A DNA stretch of 64,000 bases from contig JAUCBJ010003708.1 of NCBI GenBank assembly GCA_032718475.1, forward strand, positions 1 through 64,000, given 5' to 3'. The notes under the pieces are model-generated. The model saw only the letters and a program-made list of their open reading frames with translations. It was not told where the DNA came from and made no database searches. Made by a program: the position numbers and the translations under genes. Shown in pieces: positions 1-13,800 of this stretch. How positions within the stretch are numbered: the stretch's first letter is position 1; each line of letters begins with the position of its first letter. The DNA comes from Nemertoderma westbladi. Taxonomy: Eukaryota; Xenacoelomorpha; Nemertodermatida; Nemertodermatidae.

Positions 1-275
1 CATACTTAAAGGGAGTGCAAAATAAAATAAAATCAGTTAAAATAAAATATAGGCCTACTGTATACAGTATAAACCAATTTTTACGAAGGACATACTTAAA
101 AGTTAGTGCGTTAAAAAAAAATTCAACTGAAATTTGGTAAGAGTGACATTTGAGCATTGCTTAAAAAGGAACATGTCGGCAAGCTAACGAATTAGTAGAG
201 CAAACCGAAACCAGTACTTGAGAAAATAGGTTTCTTTGGTTAAACGTTCTCGGTTTAAGTGGTGAATGGCCCACG
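1..275. other. AT-rich left flank of the minisatellite
   Basis: Unique-looking AT-rich sequence before the 23-bp array. I see no gene or recognisable element. The array begins just after the word CCCACGAACGTG. Confidence 0.5.
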
Positions 276-1829
276 AACGTGTTCTACTTATTTGTGGTTT
301 TCCGTTCTACTTGTTTGTGGTTTTCTGTTCTACTTGTTTGTGGTTTTCGTTCTACTTGTTTGTGGTTTTCTGTTCTACTTGTTTGTGGTTTTCTATTCTA
401 CTTGTTTGTGGTTTTCTATTCTACTTGTTTGTGGTTTTCTGTTCTACTTGTTTGTGGTTTTCTGTTCTACTTGTTTGTGGTTTTCTGTTCTACTTGTTTG
501 TGGTTTTCTGTTCTACTTGTTTGTGGTTTTCTGTTCTACTTATTTGTGGTTTTCTGTTCTACTTATTTGTGGTTTTCTGTTCTACTTATTTGTGGTTTTG
601 TGTTCTACTTGTTTGTGGTTTTCTGTTCTACTTGTTTGTGGTTTTATATTATACTTATTTGTGGTTTTCTGTTCTACTTGTTTGTGGTTTTATATTCTAC
701 TTGTTTGTGGTTTTCTATTCTACTTGTTTGTGGTTTACTGTTCTACATGTTTGTGGTTTTATATTCTACTTATTTGTGGTTTTCTGTTCTACTTGTTTGT
801 GGTTTTATATTCTACTTGTTTGTGGTTTTCTGTTCTACTTGTTTGTGGTTTTCTGTTCTACTTATTTGTGGTTTTCTGTTCTACTTATTTGTGGTTTTCT
901 GTTCTACTTGTTTGTGGTTTTATATTCTACTTGTTTGTGGTTTTCTGTTCTACTTGTTTGTGGTTTTCTGTTCTACTTGCTTGTGGTTTTCTGTTCTACA
1001 TGTTTGTGGTTTTATATTCTACTTATTTGTGGTTTTCTGTTCTACTTGTTTGTGGTTTTATATTCTACTTGGTTGTGGTTTTCTGTTCTACTTGTTTGTG
1101 GTTTTCTGTTCAACTTATTTGTGGTTTTCTGTTCTACTTGTTTGTGGTTTTCTGTTCTACTTATTTGTGGTTTTCTGTTCTACTTATTTGTGGTTTTCTG
1201 TTCTACTTGTTTGTGGTTTTATATTCTACTTGTTTGTGGTTTTCTGTTCTACTTGCTTGTGGTTTTCTGTTCTACATGTTTGTGGTTTTATATTCTACTT
1301 ATTTGTGGTTTTCTGTTCTACTTGTTTGTGGTTTTATATTCTACTTGTTTGTGGTTTACTGTTCTACTTGTTTGTGGTTTTATATTCTACTTGTTTGTGG
1401 TTTACTGTTCTACATGTTTGTGGTTTTATATTCTACTTGTTTGTGGTCTTCTATTCTACTTGTTTGTGGTTTTCTGTTCTACTTGTTTGTGGTTTTCTGT
1501 TCTACTTGTTTGTGGTTTTCTGTTCTACTTGTTTGTGGTTTTATATTCTACTTGTTTGTGGTTTTCTGTTCTACTTGTTTGTGGTTTTCTGTTCTACTTG
1601 CTTGTGGTTTTCTGTTCTACTTGTTTGTGGTTTTCTGTTCTACTTGTTTGTGGTTTTCTGTTCTACTTGTTTGTGGTTTTATATTCTACTTGTCTGTGGT
1701 TTTCTGTTCTACTTGTTTGTGGTTTTCTGTTCTACTTGCTTGTGGTTTTCTGTTCTACATGTTTGTGGTTTTATATTCTACTTGTTTGTGGTTTTCTGTT
1801 CTACTTGTTTGTGGTTTTCTGTTCTACTT

Positions 1830-4800
1830 GTTTGTAGTTTTCAACTTTAGAATTCTGTTCTACTTGTTTGTGGTCTTCTGTTCTACTTGTTTGTGGTTTT
1901 CTGTTCTACTTGCTTGTGGTTTTCTGTTCTACATGTTTGTGGTTTTATATTCTACTTGTTTGTGGTTTTCTGTTCTACATGTTTGTGGTTTTATATTCTA
2001 CTTGTTTGTGGTTTTCTGTTCTACTTGCTTGTGGTTTTCTGTTCTACATGTTTGTGGTTTTATATTCTACTTGTTTGTGGTTTTCTGTTCTACATGTTTG
2101 TGGTTTTATATTCTACTTGTTTGTGGTTTTCTGTTCTACTTGCTTGTGGTTTTCTGTTCTACATGTTTGTGGTTTTATATTCTACTTGTTTGTGGTTTTC
2201 TGTTCTACATGTTTGTGGTTTTATATTCTACTTGTTTGTGGTTTTCTGTTCTACTTGCTTGTGGTTTTCTGTTCTACATGTTTGTGGTTTTCTGTTCTAC
2301 TTGTTTGTGGTTTTCTGGTCTACTTGTTTGTGGTTTTCTGTTCTACTTGTTTATGGTTTTCTGTTCTACTTGTTTGTGGTCTTCTGTTCTACTTGTTTGT
2401 GGTTTTCTGTTCTACTTGTTTGTGGTTTTCTGTTCTACTTGTTTGTAGTTTTCAACTTTAGAATTCTGTTCTACTTGTTTGTGGTCTTCTGTTCTACTTG
2501 TTTATGGTTTTCTGTTCTACTTGTTTGTGGTTTTCTGTTCTACTTGTTTGTGGTTTTCTGTTCTACTTGTTTGTGGTTTTCTGTTCTACTTGTTTGTGGT
2601 TTTCTGTTCTACTTGTTTGTGGTCTTCTGTTCTACTTGTTTGTGGTTTTCTATTCTACTTGTTTGTGGTTTTCTGTTCTAATTGTTTGTGGTTTTCTATT
2701 CTACTTGTTTGTGGTTTTCTGATCTACTTGTTTGTGGTTTTCTGTTCTACTTGTTTATGGTTTTCTGTTCTACTTGTTTGTGGTCTTCTGTTCTACTTGT
2801 TTGTGGTTTTCTGTTCTACTTGTTTGTGGTTTTCTGTTCTACTTGTTTGTAGTTTTCAACTTTAGAATTCTGTTCTACTTGTTTGTGGTCTTCTGTTCTA
2901 CTTGTTTATGGTTTTCTGTTCTACTTGTTTGTGGTTTTCTGTTCTACTTGTTTGTGGTTTTCTGTTCTACTTGTTTGTGGTTTTCTGTTCTACTTGTTTG
3001 TGGTTTTCTGTTCTACTTGTTTGTGGTTTTCTGTTCTACTTGTTTGTAGTTTTCAACTTTAGAATTCTGTTCTACTTGTTTGTGGTCTTCTGTTCTGCTT
3101 GTTTATGGTTTTCTGTTCTACTTGTTTGTGGTTTTCTGTTCTACTTGTTTGTGGTTTTCTGTTCTACTTGTTTGTAGTTTTCAACTTTAGAATTCTGTTC
3201 TACTTGTTTGTGGTCTTCTGTTCTACTTGTTTATGGTTTTCTGTTCTACTTGTTTGTGGTTTTCTGTTCTACTTGTTTGTGGTTTTCTGTTCTACTTGTT
3301 TGTGGTTTTCTGTTCTACTTGTTTGTGGTTTTCTGTTCTACTTGTTTGTGGTCTTCTGTTCTACTTGTTTGTGGTTTTCTATTCTACTTGTTTGTGGTTT
3401 TCTGTTCTAATTGTTTGTGGTTTTCTATTCTACTTGTTTGTGGTTTTCTGATCTACTTGTTTGTGGTTTTCTGTTCTACTTGTTTATGGTTTTCTGTTCT
3501 ACTTGTTTGTGGTCTTCTGTTCTACTTGTTTGTGGTTTTCTGTTCTACTTGTTTGTGGTTTTCTGTTCTACTTGTTTGTAGTTTTCAACTTTAGAATTCT
3601 GTTCTACTTGTTTGTGGTCTTCTGTTCTACTTGTTTATGGTTTTCTGTTCTACTTGTTTGTGGTTTTCTGTTCTACTTGTTTGTGGTTTTCTGTTCTACT
3701 TGTTTGTGGTTTTCTGTTCTACTTGTTTGTGGTTTTCTGTTCTACTTGTTTGTGGTTTTCTGTTCTACTTGTTTGTAGTTTTCAACTTTAGAATTCTGTT
3801 CTACTTGTTTGTGGTCTTCTGTTCTACTTGTTTATGGTTTTCTGTTCTACTTGTTTGTAGTTTTCAACTTTAGAATTCTGTTCTACTTGTTTGTGGTCTT
3901 CTGTTCTACTTGTTTATGGTTTTCTGTTCTACTTGTTTGTGGTCTTCTGTTCTACTTGTTTGTGGTTTTATATTCTACTTGTTTGTGGTTTTCTGTTCTA
4001 CTTGTTTGTGGTTTTCTGTTCTACTTGCTTGTGGTTTTCTGTTCTACATGTTTGTGGTTTTATATTCTACTTATTTGTGGTTTTCTGTTCTACTTGTTTG
4101 TGGTTTTATATTCTACTTGTTTGTGGTTTTCTGTTCTACTTGTTTGTGGTTTTCTGTTCTACTTGTTTGTGGTTTTCTGTTCTACTTGTTTGTGGTTTTC
4201 TGTTCTACTTGTTTGTGGTTTTCTGTTCTACTTGTTTGTGGTTTTCTGTTCTACTTGTTTGTGGTTTTCTGTTCTACTTGTTTGTAGTTTTCAACTTTAG
4301 AATTCTGTTCTACTTGTTTGTGGTCTTCTGTTCTACTTGTTTATGGTTTTCTGTTCTACTTGTTTGTGGTTTTCTGTTCTACTTGTTTGTAGTTTTCAAC
4401 TTTAGAATTCTGTTCTACTTGTTTGTGGTCTTCTGTTCTACTTGTTTATGGTTTTCTGTTCTACTTGTTTGTGGTCTTCTGTTCTACTTGTTTGTGGTTT
4501 TATATTCTACTTGTTTGTGGTTTTCTGTTCTACTTGTTTGTGGTTTTCTGTTCTACTTGCTTGTGGTTTTCTGTTCTACATGTTTGTGGTTTTATATTCT
4601 ACTTATTTGTGGTTTTCTGTTCTACTTGTTTGTGGTTTTATATTCTACTTGTTTGTGGTTTTCTGTTCTACTTGTTTGTGGTTTTCTGTTCTACATGTTT
4701 GTGGTTTTCTGTTCTACTTGTTTGTGGTTTTATATTATACTTATTTGTGGTTTTCTGTTCTACTTGTTTGTGGTTTTATATTCTACTTGTTTGTGGTTTA

Positions 4801-7800
4801 CTGTTCTACTTGTTTGTGGTTTTATATTCTACTTGTTTGTGGTTTACTGTTCTACATGTTTGTGGTTTTATATTCTACTTATTTGTGGTTTTCTGTTCTA
4901 CTTGTTTGTGGTTTTCTGTTCTACTTGTTTGTGGTTTTATATTCTACTTGTTTGTGGTTTTCTGTTCTACTTGCTTGTGGTTTTCTGTTCTACTTGTTTG
5001 TGGTTTTCTGTTCTACTTGTTTGTGGTTTTCTGTTCTACTTGTTTGTGGTTTTATATTCTACTTGTCTGTGGTTTTCTGTTCTACTTGTTTGTGGTTTTC
5101 CGTTCTACTTGCTTGTGGTTTTCTGTTCTACATGTTTGTGGTTTTATATTCTACTTGTTTGTGGTTTTCTGTTCTACTTGTTTGTGGTTTTCTGTTCTAC
5201 TTGTTTGTAGTTTTCAACTTTAGAATTCTGTTCTACTTGTTTGTGGTCTTCTGTTCTACTTGTTTATGGTTTTCTGTTCTACTTGTTTGTGGTTTTCTGT
5301 TCTACTTGTTTGTGGTTTTCTATTCTACTTGTTTGTGGTTTTCTGTTCTACTTGTTTGTGGTTTTCTATTCTACTTGTCTGTGGTTTTCTGTTCTACTTG
5401 TTTGTGGTTTTCTGTTCTACTTGCTTGTGGTTTTCTGTTCTACATGTTTGTGGTTTTATATTCTACTTGTTTGTGGTTTTCTGTTCTACTTGTTTGTGGT
5501 TTTCTGTTCTACTTGTTTGTAGTTTTCAACTTTAGAATTCTGTTCTACTTGTTTGTGGTTTTCTGTTCTACTTGTTTGTGGTTTTCTGTTCTACTTGTTT
5601 GTGGTTCTCTGTTCTACTTATTTGTGGTCTTCTGCTCTACTTGTTTATGGTTTTCTGTTCTACTTGTTTGTGGTTTTCTGTTCTACTTGTTTGTGGTTTT
5701 ATATTCTACTTGTTTGTGGTTTTCTATTCTACTTGTTTGTGGTCTTCTGTTCTACTTGTTTGTGGTTTTCTGTTCTACTTGCTTGTGGTTTTCTGTTCTA
5801 CATGTTTGTGGTTTTATATTCTACTTGTTTGTGGTTTTCTGTTCTACTTGTTTGTGGTTTTCTGTTCTACTTGTTTGTAGTTTTCAACTTTAGAATTCTG
5901 TTCTACTTGTTTGTGGTTTTCTGTTCTACTTGTTTGTGGTTTTCTATTCTACTTGTTTGTGGTTATCTGTTCTACTTGTTTGTGGTTTTCTGTTCTACTT
6001 GTTTGTGGTTTTCTATTCTACTTGTTTGTGGTTTTCTGTTCTACTTGTTTGTGGTTTTCTGTTCTACTTATTTGTGGTTTTCTGTTCTACTTATTTGTGG
6101 TTTTCTATTCTACTTGTTTGTGGTTTTCTGTTCTACTTGTTTGTGGTTTTCTGTTCTACTTGTTTGTGGTTTTCTGTTCTACTTATTTGTGGTTTTCTGT
6201 TCTACTTATTTGTGGTTTTCTGTTCTACTTATTTGTGGTTTTCTGTTCTACTTATTTGTGGTTTTCTGTTCTACTTGTTTGTGGTTTTCTGTTCTACTTG
6301 TTTGTGGTTTTCTGTTCTACTTGTTTGTGGTTTTCTGTTCTACTTATTTGTGGTTTTCTGTTCTACTTATTTGTGGTTTTCTGTTCTACTTATTTGTGGT
6401 TTTCTGTTCTACTTGTTTGTGGTTTTCTGTTCTACTTATTTGTGGTTTTCTGTTCTACTTATTTGTGGTTTTCTATTCTACTTGTTTGTGGTTTTTTGTT
6501 CTACTTGTTTGTGGTTTTCTGTTCTACTTGTTTGTGGTTTTCTGTTCTACTTATTTGTGGTTTTCTGTTCTACTTATTTGTGGTTTTCTGTTCTACTTAT
6601 TTGTGGTTTTCTGTTCTACTTGTTTGTGGTTTTTTGTTCTACTTGTTTGTGGTTTTCTGTTCTACTTGTTTGTGGTTTTATATTCTACTTGTTTGTGGTT
6701 TACTGTTCTACATGTTTGTGGTTTTCGTTCTACTTGTTTGTGGTTCTTTGTTCTACTTTTTTGTGGTTTTCTGTTCTACTTGTTTGTGGTTTACTGTTCT
6801 ACTTGTTTGTGGTTTTCTGTTCTACTTTTTTATGGTTTTCTGTTCTACTTGTTTGTGGTTTTCTGTTCTACTTATTTGTGGTTTTCTGTTCTACTTTTTT
6901 ATGGTTTTCTGTTCTACTTGTTTGTGGTTTTCGTTATACTTGTTTGTGGTTCTTTGTTCTACTTGTTTGTGGTCTTCTGTTCTACTTGTTTGTGGTTCTC
7001 TGTTCTACTTGTTTGTGGTTTTCTGTTCTACTTGTTTGTGGTTTTATATTCTACTTGTTTGTGGTTTACTGTTCTACATGTTTGTGGTTTTCGTTCTACT
7101 TGTTTGTGGTTCTTTGTTCTACTTGTTTGTGGTTTTCTGTTCTACTTGTTTGTGGTTTACTGTTCTACTTGTTTGTGGTTTTCTGTTCTACTTTTTTATG
7201 GTTTTCTGTTCTACTTGTTTGTGGTTTTCTGTTCTACTTATTTATGGTTTTCTGTTCTACTTTTTTATGGTTTTCTGTTCTACTTGTTTGTGGTTTTCTG
7301 TTCTACTTGTTTGTGGTCTTCTGTTCTACTTGTTTGTGGTTCTCTGTTCTACTTGTTTGTGGTTTTCTGTTCTACTTGTTTGTGGTTTTCTATTCTACTT
7401 GTTCGTGGTTCTCTGTTCTACTTGTTTGTGGTTTTCTGTTCTACTTTTTTATGGTTTTCTGTTCTACTTGTTTGTGGTTTTCTGTTCTACTTGTTTGTGG
7501 TCTTCTGTTCTACTTGTTTGTGGTTTTCTGTTCTACTTGTTTGTGGTTTTCGTTCTACTTGTTTGTGGTTTTCTGTTCTACTTGTTTGTGGTTTTCTGTT
7601 CTACTTGTTTGTGGTTTACTGTTCTACTTGTTTGTGGTTCTCTGTTCTATTTATTTGTGGTTTTCTGTTCTACTCGTTTGTGGTTTTCTATTATACTTGT
7701 TCGTGGTTCTCTGTTCTACTTGTTTGTGGTTCTCTGTTCTACTTATTTGTGGTTTTCTGTTCTACTCGTTTGTGGTTTTCTATTCTACTTGTTCGTGGTT

Positions 7801-10800
7801 CTCTGTTCTACTTGTTTGTGGTTTTCTGTTCTACTTTTTTATGGTTTTCTGTTCTACTTGTTTGTGGTTTTCTGTTCTACTTGTTTGTGGTCTTCTGTTC
7901 TACTTGTTTGTGGTTTTCTGTTCTACTTGTTTGTGGTTTCTGTTCTACTTGTTTGTGGTTTTCTGATCTACTTGTTTGTGGTTTTCTGTTCTACTTGTTT
8001 GTGGTTTTCCGTTCTACTTGTTTGTGGTTTTCTGTTCTACTCGTTTGTGGTTTTCTGTTCTACTTGTTTATGGTTTTCTGTTCTACTTGTTTGTGGTCTT
8101 CTGTTCTACTTGTTTGTGGTTTTCTGTTCTACATGTTTGTGGTTTTCGTTCTACTTGTTTGTGGTTTTCTGTTCTACTTGTTTGTGGTTTTCTGTTCTAC
8201 TTGTTTGTGGTTTTCTGTTCTACTTATTTGTGGTTTTCTGTTCTACTTGTTTGTAGTTTTCAACTTTAGAATTCTGTTCTACTTGTTTGTGGTCTTCTGT
8301 TCTACTTGTTTATGGTTTTCTGTTCTACTTGTTTGTGGTTTTCTGTTCTACTTGTTTGTGGTTTTATATTCTACTTGTTTGTAGTTTTCAACTTTAGAAT
8401 TCTGTTCTACTTGTTTGTTGTCTTCTGTTCTACTTGTTTATGGTTTTCTGTTCTACTTGTTTGTGGTTTTCTGTTCTACTTGTTTGTGGTTTTCTGTTCT
8501 ACTTGTTTGTGGTTTTCTGTTCTACTTGTTTGTGGTTTTCTGTTCTACTTGTCTGTGGATTTCTGTTCTACTTGTTTGTGGTTTTCTGTTCTACTTGCTT
8601 GTGGTTTTCTGTTCTACATGTTTGTGGTTTTATATTCTACTTGTTTGTGGTTTTCTGTTCTACTTGTTTGTGGTTTTCTGTTCTACTTGTTTGTAGTTTT
8701 CAACTTTAGAATTCTGTTCTACTTGTTTGTGGTCTTCTGTTCTACTTGTTTATGGTTTTCTGTTCTACTTGTTTGTGGTTTTCTGTTCTACTTGTTTGTG
8801 GTTTTATATTCTACTTGTTTGTGGTTTTCTATTCTACTTGTTTGTGGTCTTCTGTTCTACTTGTTTGTGGTTTTCTGTTCTACATGTTTGTGGTTTTATA
8901 TTCTACTTGTTTGTGGTTTTCTGTTCTACTTGTTTGTGGTTTTCTGTTCTACTTGTTTGTAGTTTTCAACTTTAGAATTCTGTTCTACTTGTTTGTGGTT
9001 TTCTGTTCTACTTGTTTGTGGTTTTCTATTCTACTTGTTTGTGGTTCTCTGTTCTACTTGTTTGTGGTTTTCTGTTCTACTTGTTTGTGGTTTCCTATTC
9101 TACTTGTTTGTGGTTTTCTGTTCTACTTGTTTGTGGTTTTCTGTTCTACTTATTTGTGGTTTTCTGTTCTACTTATTTGTGGTTTTCTATTCTACTTGTT
9201 TGTGGTTTTCTGTTCTACTTGTTTGTGGTTTTCTGTTCTACTTGTTTGTGGTTTTCTGTTCTACTTATTTGTGGTTTTCTGTTCTACTTATTTGTGGTTT
9301 TCTATTCTACTTGTTTGTGGTTTTCTGTTCTACTTGTTTGTGGTTTTCTGTTCTACTTGTTTGTGGTTTTCTGTTCTACTTATTTGTGGTTTTCTGTTCT
9401 ACTTATTTGTGGTTTTCTGTTCTACTTATTTGTGGTTTTCTGTTCTACTTATTTGTGGTTTTCTGTTCTACTTGTTTGTGGTTTTCTGTTCTACTTATTT
9501 GTGGTTTTCTGTTCTACTTATTTGTGGTTTTCTGTTCTACTTATTTGTGGTTTTCTGTTCTACTTGTTTGTGGTTTTCTGTTCTACTTATTTGTGGTTTT
9601 CTGTTCTACTTATTTGTGGTTTTCTATTCTACTTGTTTGTGGTTTTCTGTTCTACTTATTTGTGGTTTTCTATTCTACTTGTTTGTGGTTTTCTGTTCTA
9701 CTTGTTTGTGGTTTTCTGTTCTACTCGTTTGTGGTTTTCTATTATACTTGTTTGTGGTTTTCTATTCTACTTTGTGGTTTTCTGTTCTACTTGTTTGTGG
9801 TTTTCTGTTCTACTTGTTTGTGGTTTACTGTTCTACTTGTTTGTGGTTCTCTGTTCTACTTATTTGTGGTTTTCTGTTCTACTCGTTTGTGGTTTTCTGT
9901 TCTACTCGTTTGTGGTTTTCTGTTCTACTTGTTTATGGTTTTCTGTTCTACTTGTTTGTGGTCTTCTGTTCTACTTGTTTGTGGTTTTCTGTTCTACTTG
10001 TTTGTGGTTTTCGTTCTACTTGTTTGTGGTTTTCTGTTCTACTTGTTTGTGGTTTTCTGTTCTACTTGTTTGTGGTTTTCTGTTCTACTTGTTTGTGGTT
10101 TTCTGTTCTACTTGTCTGTGGTTTTCTGTTCTACTTGTTTGTGGTTTTCTGTTCTACTTGCTTGTGGTTTTCTGTTCTACATGTTTGTGGTTTTATATTC
10201 TACTTGTTTGTGGTTTTCTGTTCTACTTGTTTGTGGTTTTCTGTTCTACTTGTTTGTAGTTTTCAACTTTAGAATTCTGTTCTACTTGTTTGTGGTCTTC
10301 TGTTCTACTTGTTTATGGTTTTCTGTTCTACTTGTTTGTGGTTTTCTGTTCTACTTGTTTGTGGTTTTATATTCTACTTGTTTGTGGTTTTCTATTCTAC
10401 TTGTTTGTGGTTTTCTGTTCTACTTGTTTGTGGTTTTCTGTTCTACTTATTTGTGGTTTTCTGTTCTACTTATTTGTGGTTTTCTATTCTACTTGTTTGT
10501 GGTTTTCTGTTCTACTTGTTTGTGGTTTTCTGTTCTACTTGTTTGTGGTTTTCTGTTCTACTTGTTTGTAGTTTTCAACTTTAGAATTCTGTTCTACTTG
10601 TTTGTGGTTTTCTGTTCTACTTGTTTGTGGTTTTCTATTCTACTTGTTTGTGGTTTTCTGTTCTACTTGTTTGTGGTTTTCTATTCTACTTGTTTGTGGT
10701 TTTCTGTTCTACTTGTTTGTGGTTTTCTGTTCTACTTATTTGTGGTTTTCTATTCTACTTGTTTGTGGTTTTCTGTTCTACTTGTTTGTGGTTTTCTGTT

Positions 10801-13800
10801 CTACTTGTTTGTGGTTTTCTGTTCTACTTATTTGTGGTTTTCTGTTCTACTTATTTGTGGTTTTCTGTTCTACTTATTTGTGGTTTTCTGTTCTACTTAT
10901 TTGTGGTTTTCTGTTCTACTTGTTTGTGGTTTTCTATTCTACTTGTTTGTGGTTCTCTGTTCTACTTGTTTGTGGTTCTCTGTTCTACTTGTTTGTGGTT
11001 TTCTATTCTACTTGTTTGTGGTTCTCTGTTCTACTTATTTGTGGTTTTCTGTTCTACTTGTTTGTGGTTTTCTATTCTACTTGTTTGTGGTTCTCTGTTC
11101 TACTTATTTGTGGTTTTCTGTTCTACTTGTTTGTGGTTTTCTATTCTACTTGTTTGTGGTTCTCTGTTCTACTTATTTGTGGTTTTCTGTTCTACTTGTT
11201 TGTGGTTCTCTGTTCTACTTGTTTGTGGTTCTCTGTTCTACTTGTTTGTGGTTTTCTATTCTACTTGTTTGTGGTTCTCTGTTCTACTTATTTGTGGTTT
11301 TCTGTTCTACTTGTTTGTGGTTTTCTATTCTACTTGTTTGTGGTTCTCTGTTCTACTTGTTTGTGGTTTTCTGTTCTACTTGTTTGTGGTTTTCTATTCT
11401 ACTTGTTTGTGGTTTTCTGTTCTACTTGTTTGTGGTTTTCTGTTCTACTTATTTGTGGATTTCTGTTCTACTTGTTTGTGGTTTTCTGTTCTACTTATTT
11501 GTGGTTTTCTGTTCTACTTATTTGTGGTTTTCTGTTCTACTTATTTGTGGTTTTCTATTCTACTTGTTTGTGGTTTTCTGTTCTACTTGTTTGTGGTTTT
11601 CTGTTCTACTTGTTTGTGGTTTTCTGTTCTACTTATTTGTGGTTTTCTGTTCTACTTATTTGTGGTTTTCTGTTCTACTTATTTGTGGTTTTCTGTTCTA
11701 CTTATTTGTGGTTTTCTGTTCTACTTGTTTGTGGTTTTCTGTTCTACTTATTTGTGGTTTTCTGTTCTACTTATTTGTGGTTTTCTATTCTACTTGTTTG
11801 TGGTTTTCTGTTCTACTTGTTTGTGGTTTTCTGTTCTACTTGTTTGTGGTTTTCTGTTCTACTTATTTGTGGTTTTCTGTTCTACTTGTTTGTGGTTTTC
11901 TGTTCTACTTGTTTGTGGTTTTCTGTTCTACTTGTTTGTGGTTTACTGTTCTACTTATTTGTGGTTTTCTGTTCTACTTATTTGTGGTTTTCTGTTCTAC
12001 TTATTTGTGGTTTTCTGTTCTACTTGTTTGTGGTTTTATATTCTACTTATTTGTGGTTTTCTGTTCTACTTGTTTGTGGTTTTCTGTTCTACTTGTTTGT
12101 GGTTTTCTGTTCTACTTGTTTGTGGTTTACTGTTCTACGTGTTTGTGGTTTTATATTCTACTTATTTGTGGTTTTCTGTTCTACTTGTTTGTGGTTTTAT
12201 ATTCTACTTGTTTGTGGTTTTCTGTTCTACTTATTTGTGGTTTTCTGTTCTACTTATTTGTGGTTTACTGTTCTACATGTTTGTGGTTTTATATTCTACT
12301 TGTTTGTGGTTTTCTGTTCTACTTGTTTGTGGTTTTATATTCTACTTGTTTGTGGTTTTCTGTTCTACTTGTTTGTGGTTTTCTGTTCTACTTGTTTGTA
12401 GTTTTCAACTTTAGAATTCTGTTCTACTTGTTTGTGGTCTTCTGTTCTACTTGTTTATGGTTTTCTGTTCTACTTGTTTGTGGTTTTCTGTTCTACTTGT
12501 TTGTGGTTTTCTGTTCTACTTGTTTGTAGTTTTCAACTTTAGAATTCTGTTCTACTTGTTTGTGGTTTTCTGTTCTACTTGTTTGTGGTTTTCTATTCTA
12601 CTTGTTTGTGGTTCTCTGTTCTACTTGTTTGTGGTTTTCTGTTCTACTTGTTTGTGGTTTTCTATTCTACTTGTTTGTGGTTTTCTGTTCTACTTGTTTG
12701 TGGTTTTCTGTTCTACTTATTTGTGGTTTTCTGTTCTACTTATTTGTGGTTTTCTATTCTACTTGTTTGTGGTTTTCTGTTCTACTTGTTTGTGGTTTTC
12801 TGTTCTAATTGTTTGTGGTTTTCTGTTCTACTTGTTTGTGGTTTTCTGGTCTACTTGTTTGTGGTTTTCTGTTCTACTTGTTTGTGGTTTTCTGTTCTAC
12901 TTGTTTGTGGTTTTCTGGTCTACTTGTTTGTGGTTTTCTGTTCTACTTGTTTGTGGTTTTCTGGTCTACTTGTTTGTGGTTTTCTGTTCTACTTGTTTGT
13001 GGTTTTCTGTTCTACTTGTTTGTGGTTTTCTGTTCTACTTGTTTGTGGTTTTCTGTTCTACTTGTTTGTGGTTTTCTGTTCTACTTGTTTGTGGTTTTCT
13101 GTTCTACTTGTTTGTGGTTTTCTGTTCTACTTGTTTGTGGTTTTCTGTTCTACTTATTTGTGGTTTTCTGTTCTACTTATTTGTGGTTTTCTGTTCTACT
13201 TGTTTGTGGTTTTCTGTTCTACTTATTTGTGGTTTTCTGTTCTACTTATTTGTGGTTTTCTATTCTACTTGTTTGTGGTTTTCTGTTCTACTTGTTTGTG
13301 GTTTTCTGTTCTACTTGTTTGTGGTTTTCTGTTCTACTTATTTGTGGTTTTCTGTTCTACTTGTTTGTGGTTTTCTGTTCTACTTGTTTGTGGTTTTCTG
13401 TTCTACTTGTTTGTGGTTTACTGTTCTACTTATTTGTGGTTTTCTGTTCTACTTATTTGTGGTTTTCTGTTCTACTTATTTGTGGTTTTCTGTTCTACTT
13501 GTTTGTGGTTTTATATTCTACTTATTTGTGGTTTTCTGTTCTACTTGTTTGTGGTTTTCTGTTCTACTTGTTTGTGGTTTTCTGTTCTACTTGTTTGTGG
13601 TTTACTGTTCTACGTGTTTGTGGTTTTATATTCTACTTATTTGTGGTTTTCTGTTCTACTTGTTTGTGGTTTTATATTCTACTTGTTTGTGGTTTTCTGT
13701 TCTACTTATTTGTGGTTTTCTGTTCTACTTATTTGTGGTTTTCTGTTCTACTTGTTTGTGGTTTTCTATTCTACTTGTTTGTGGTTTTCTGTTCTACTTG

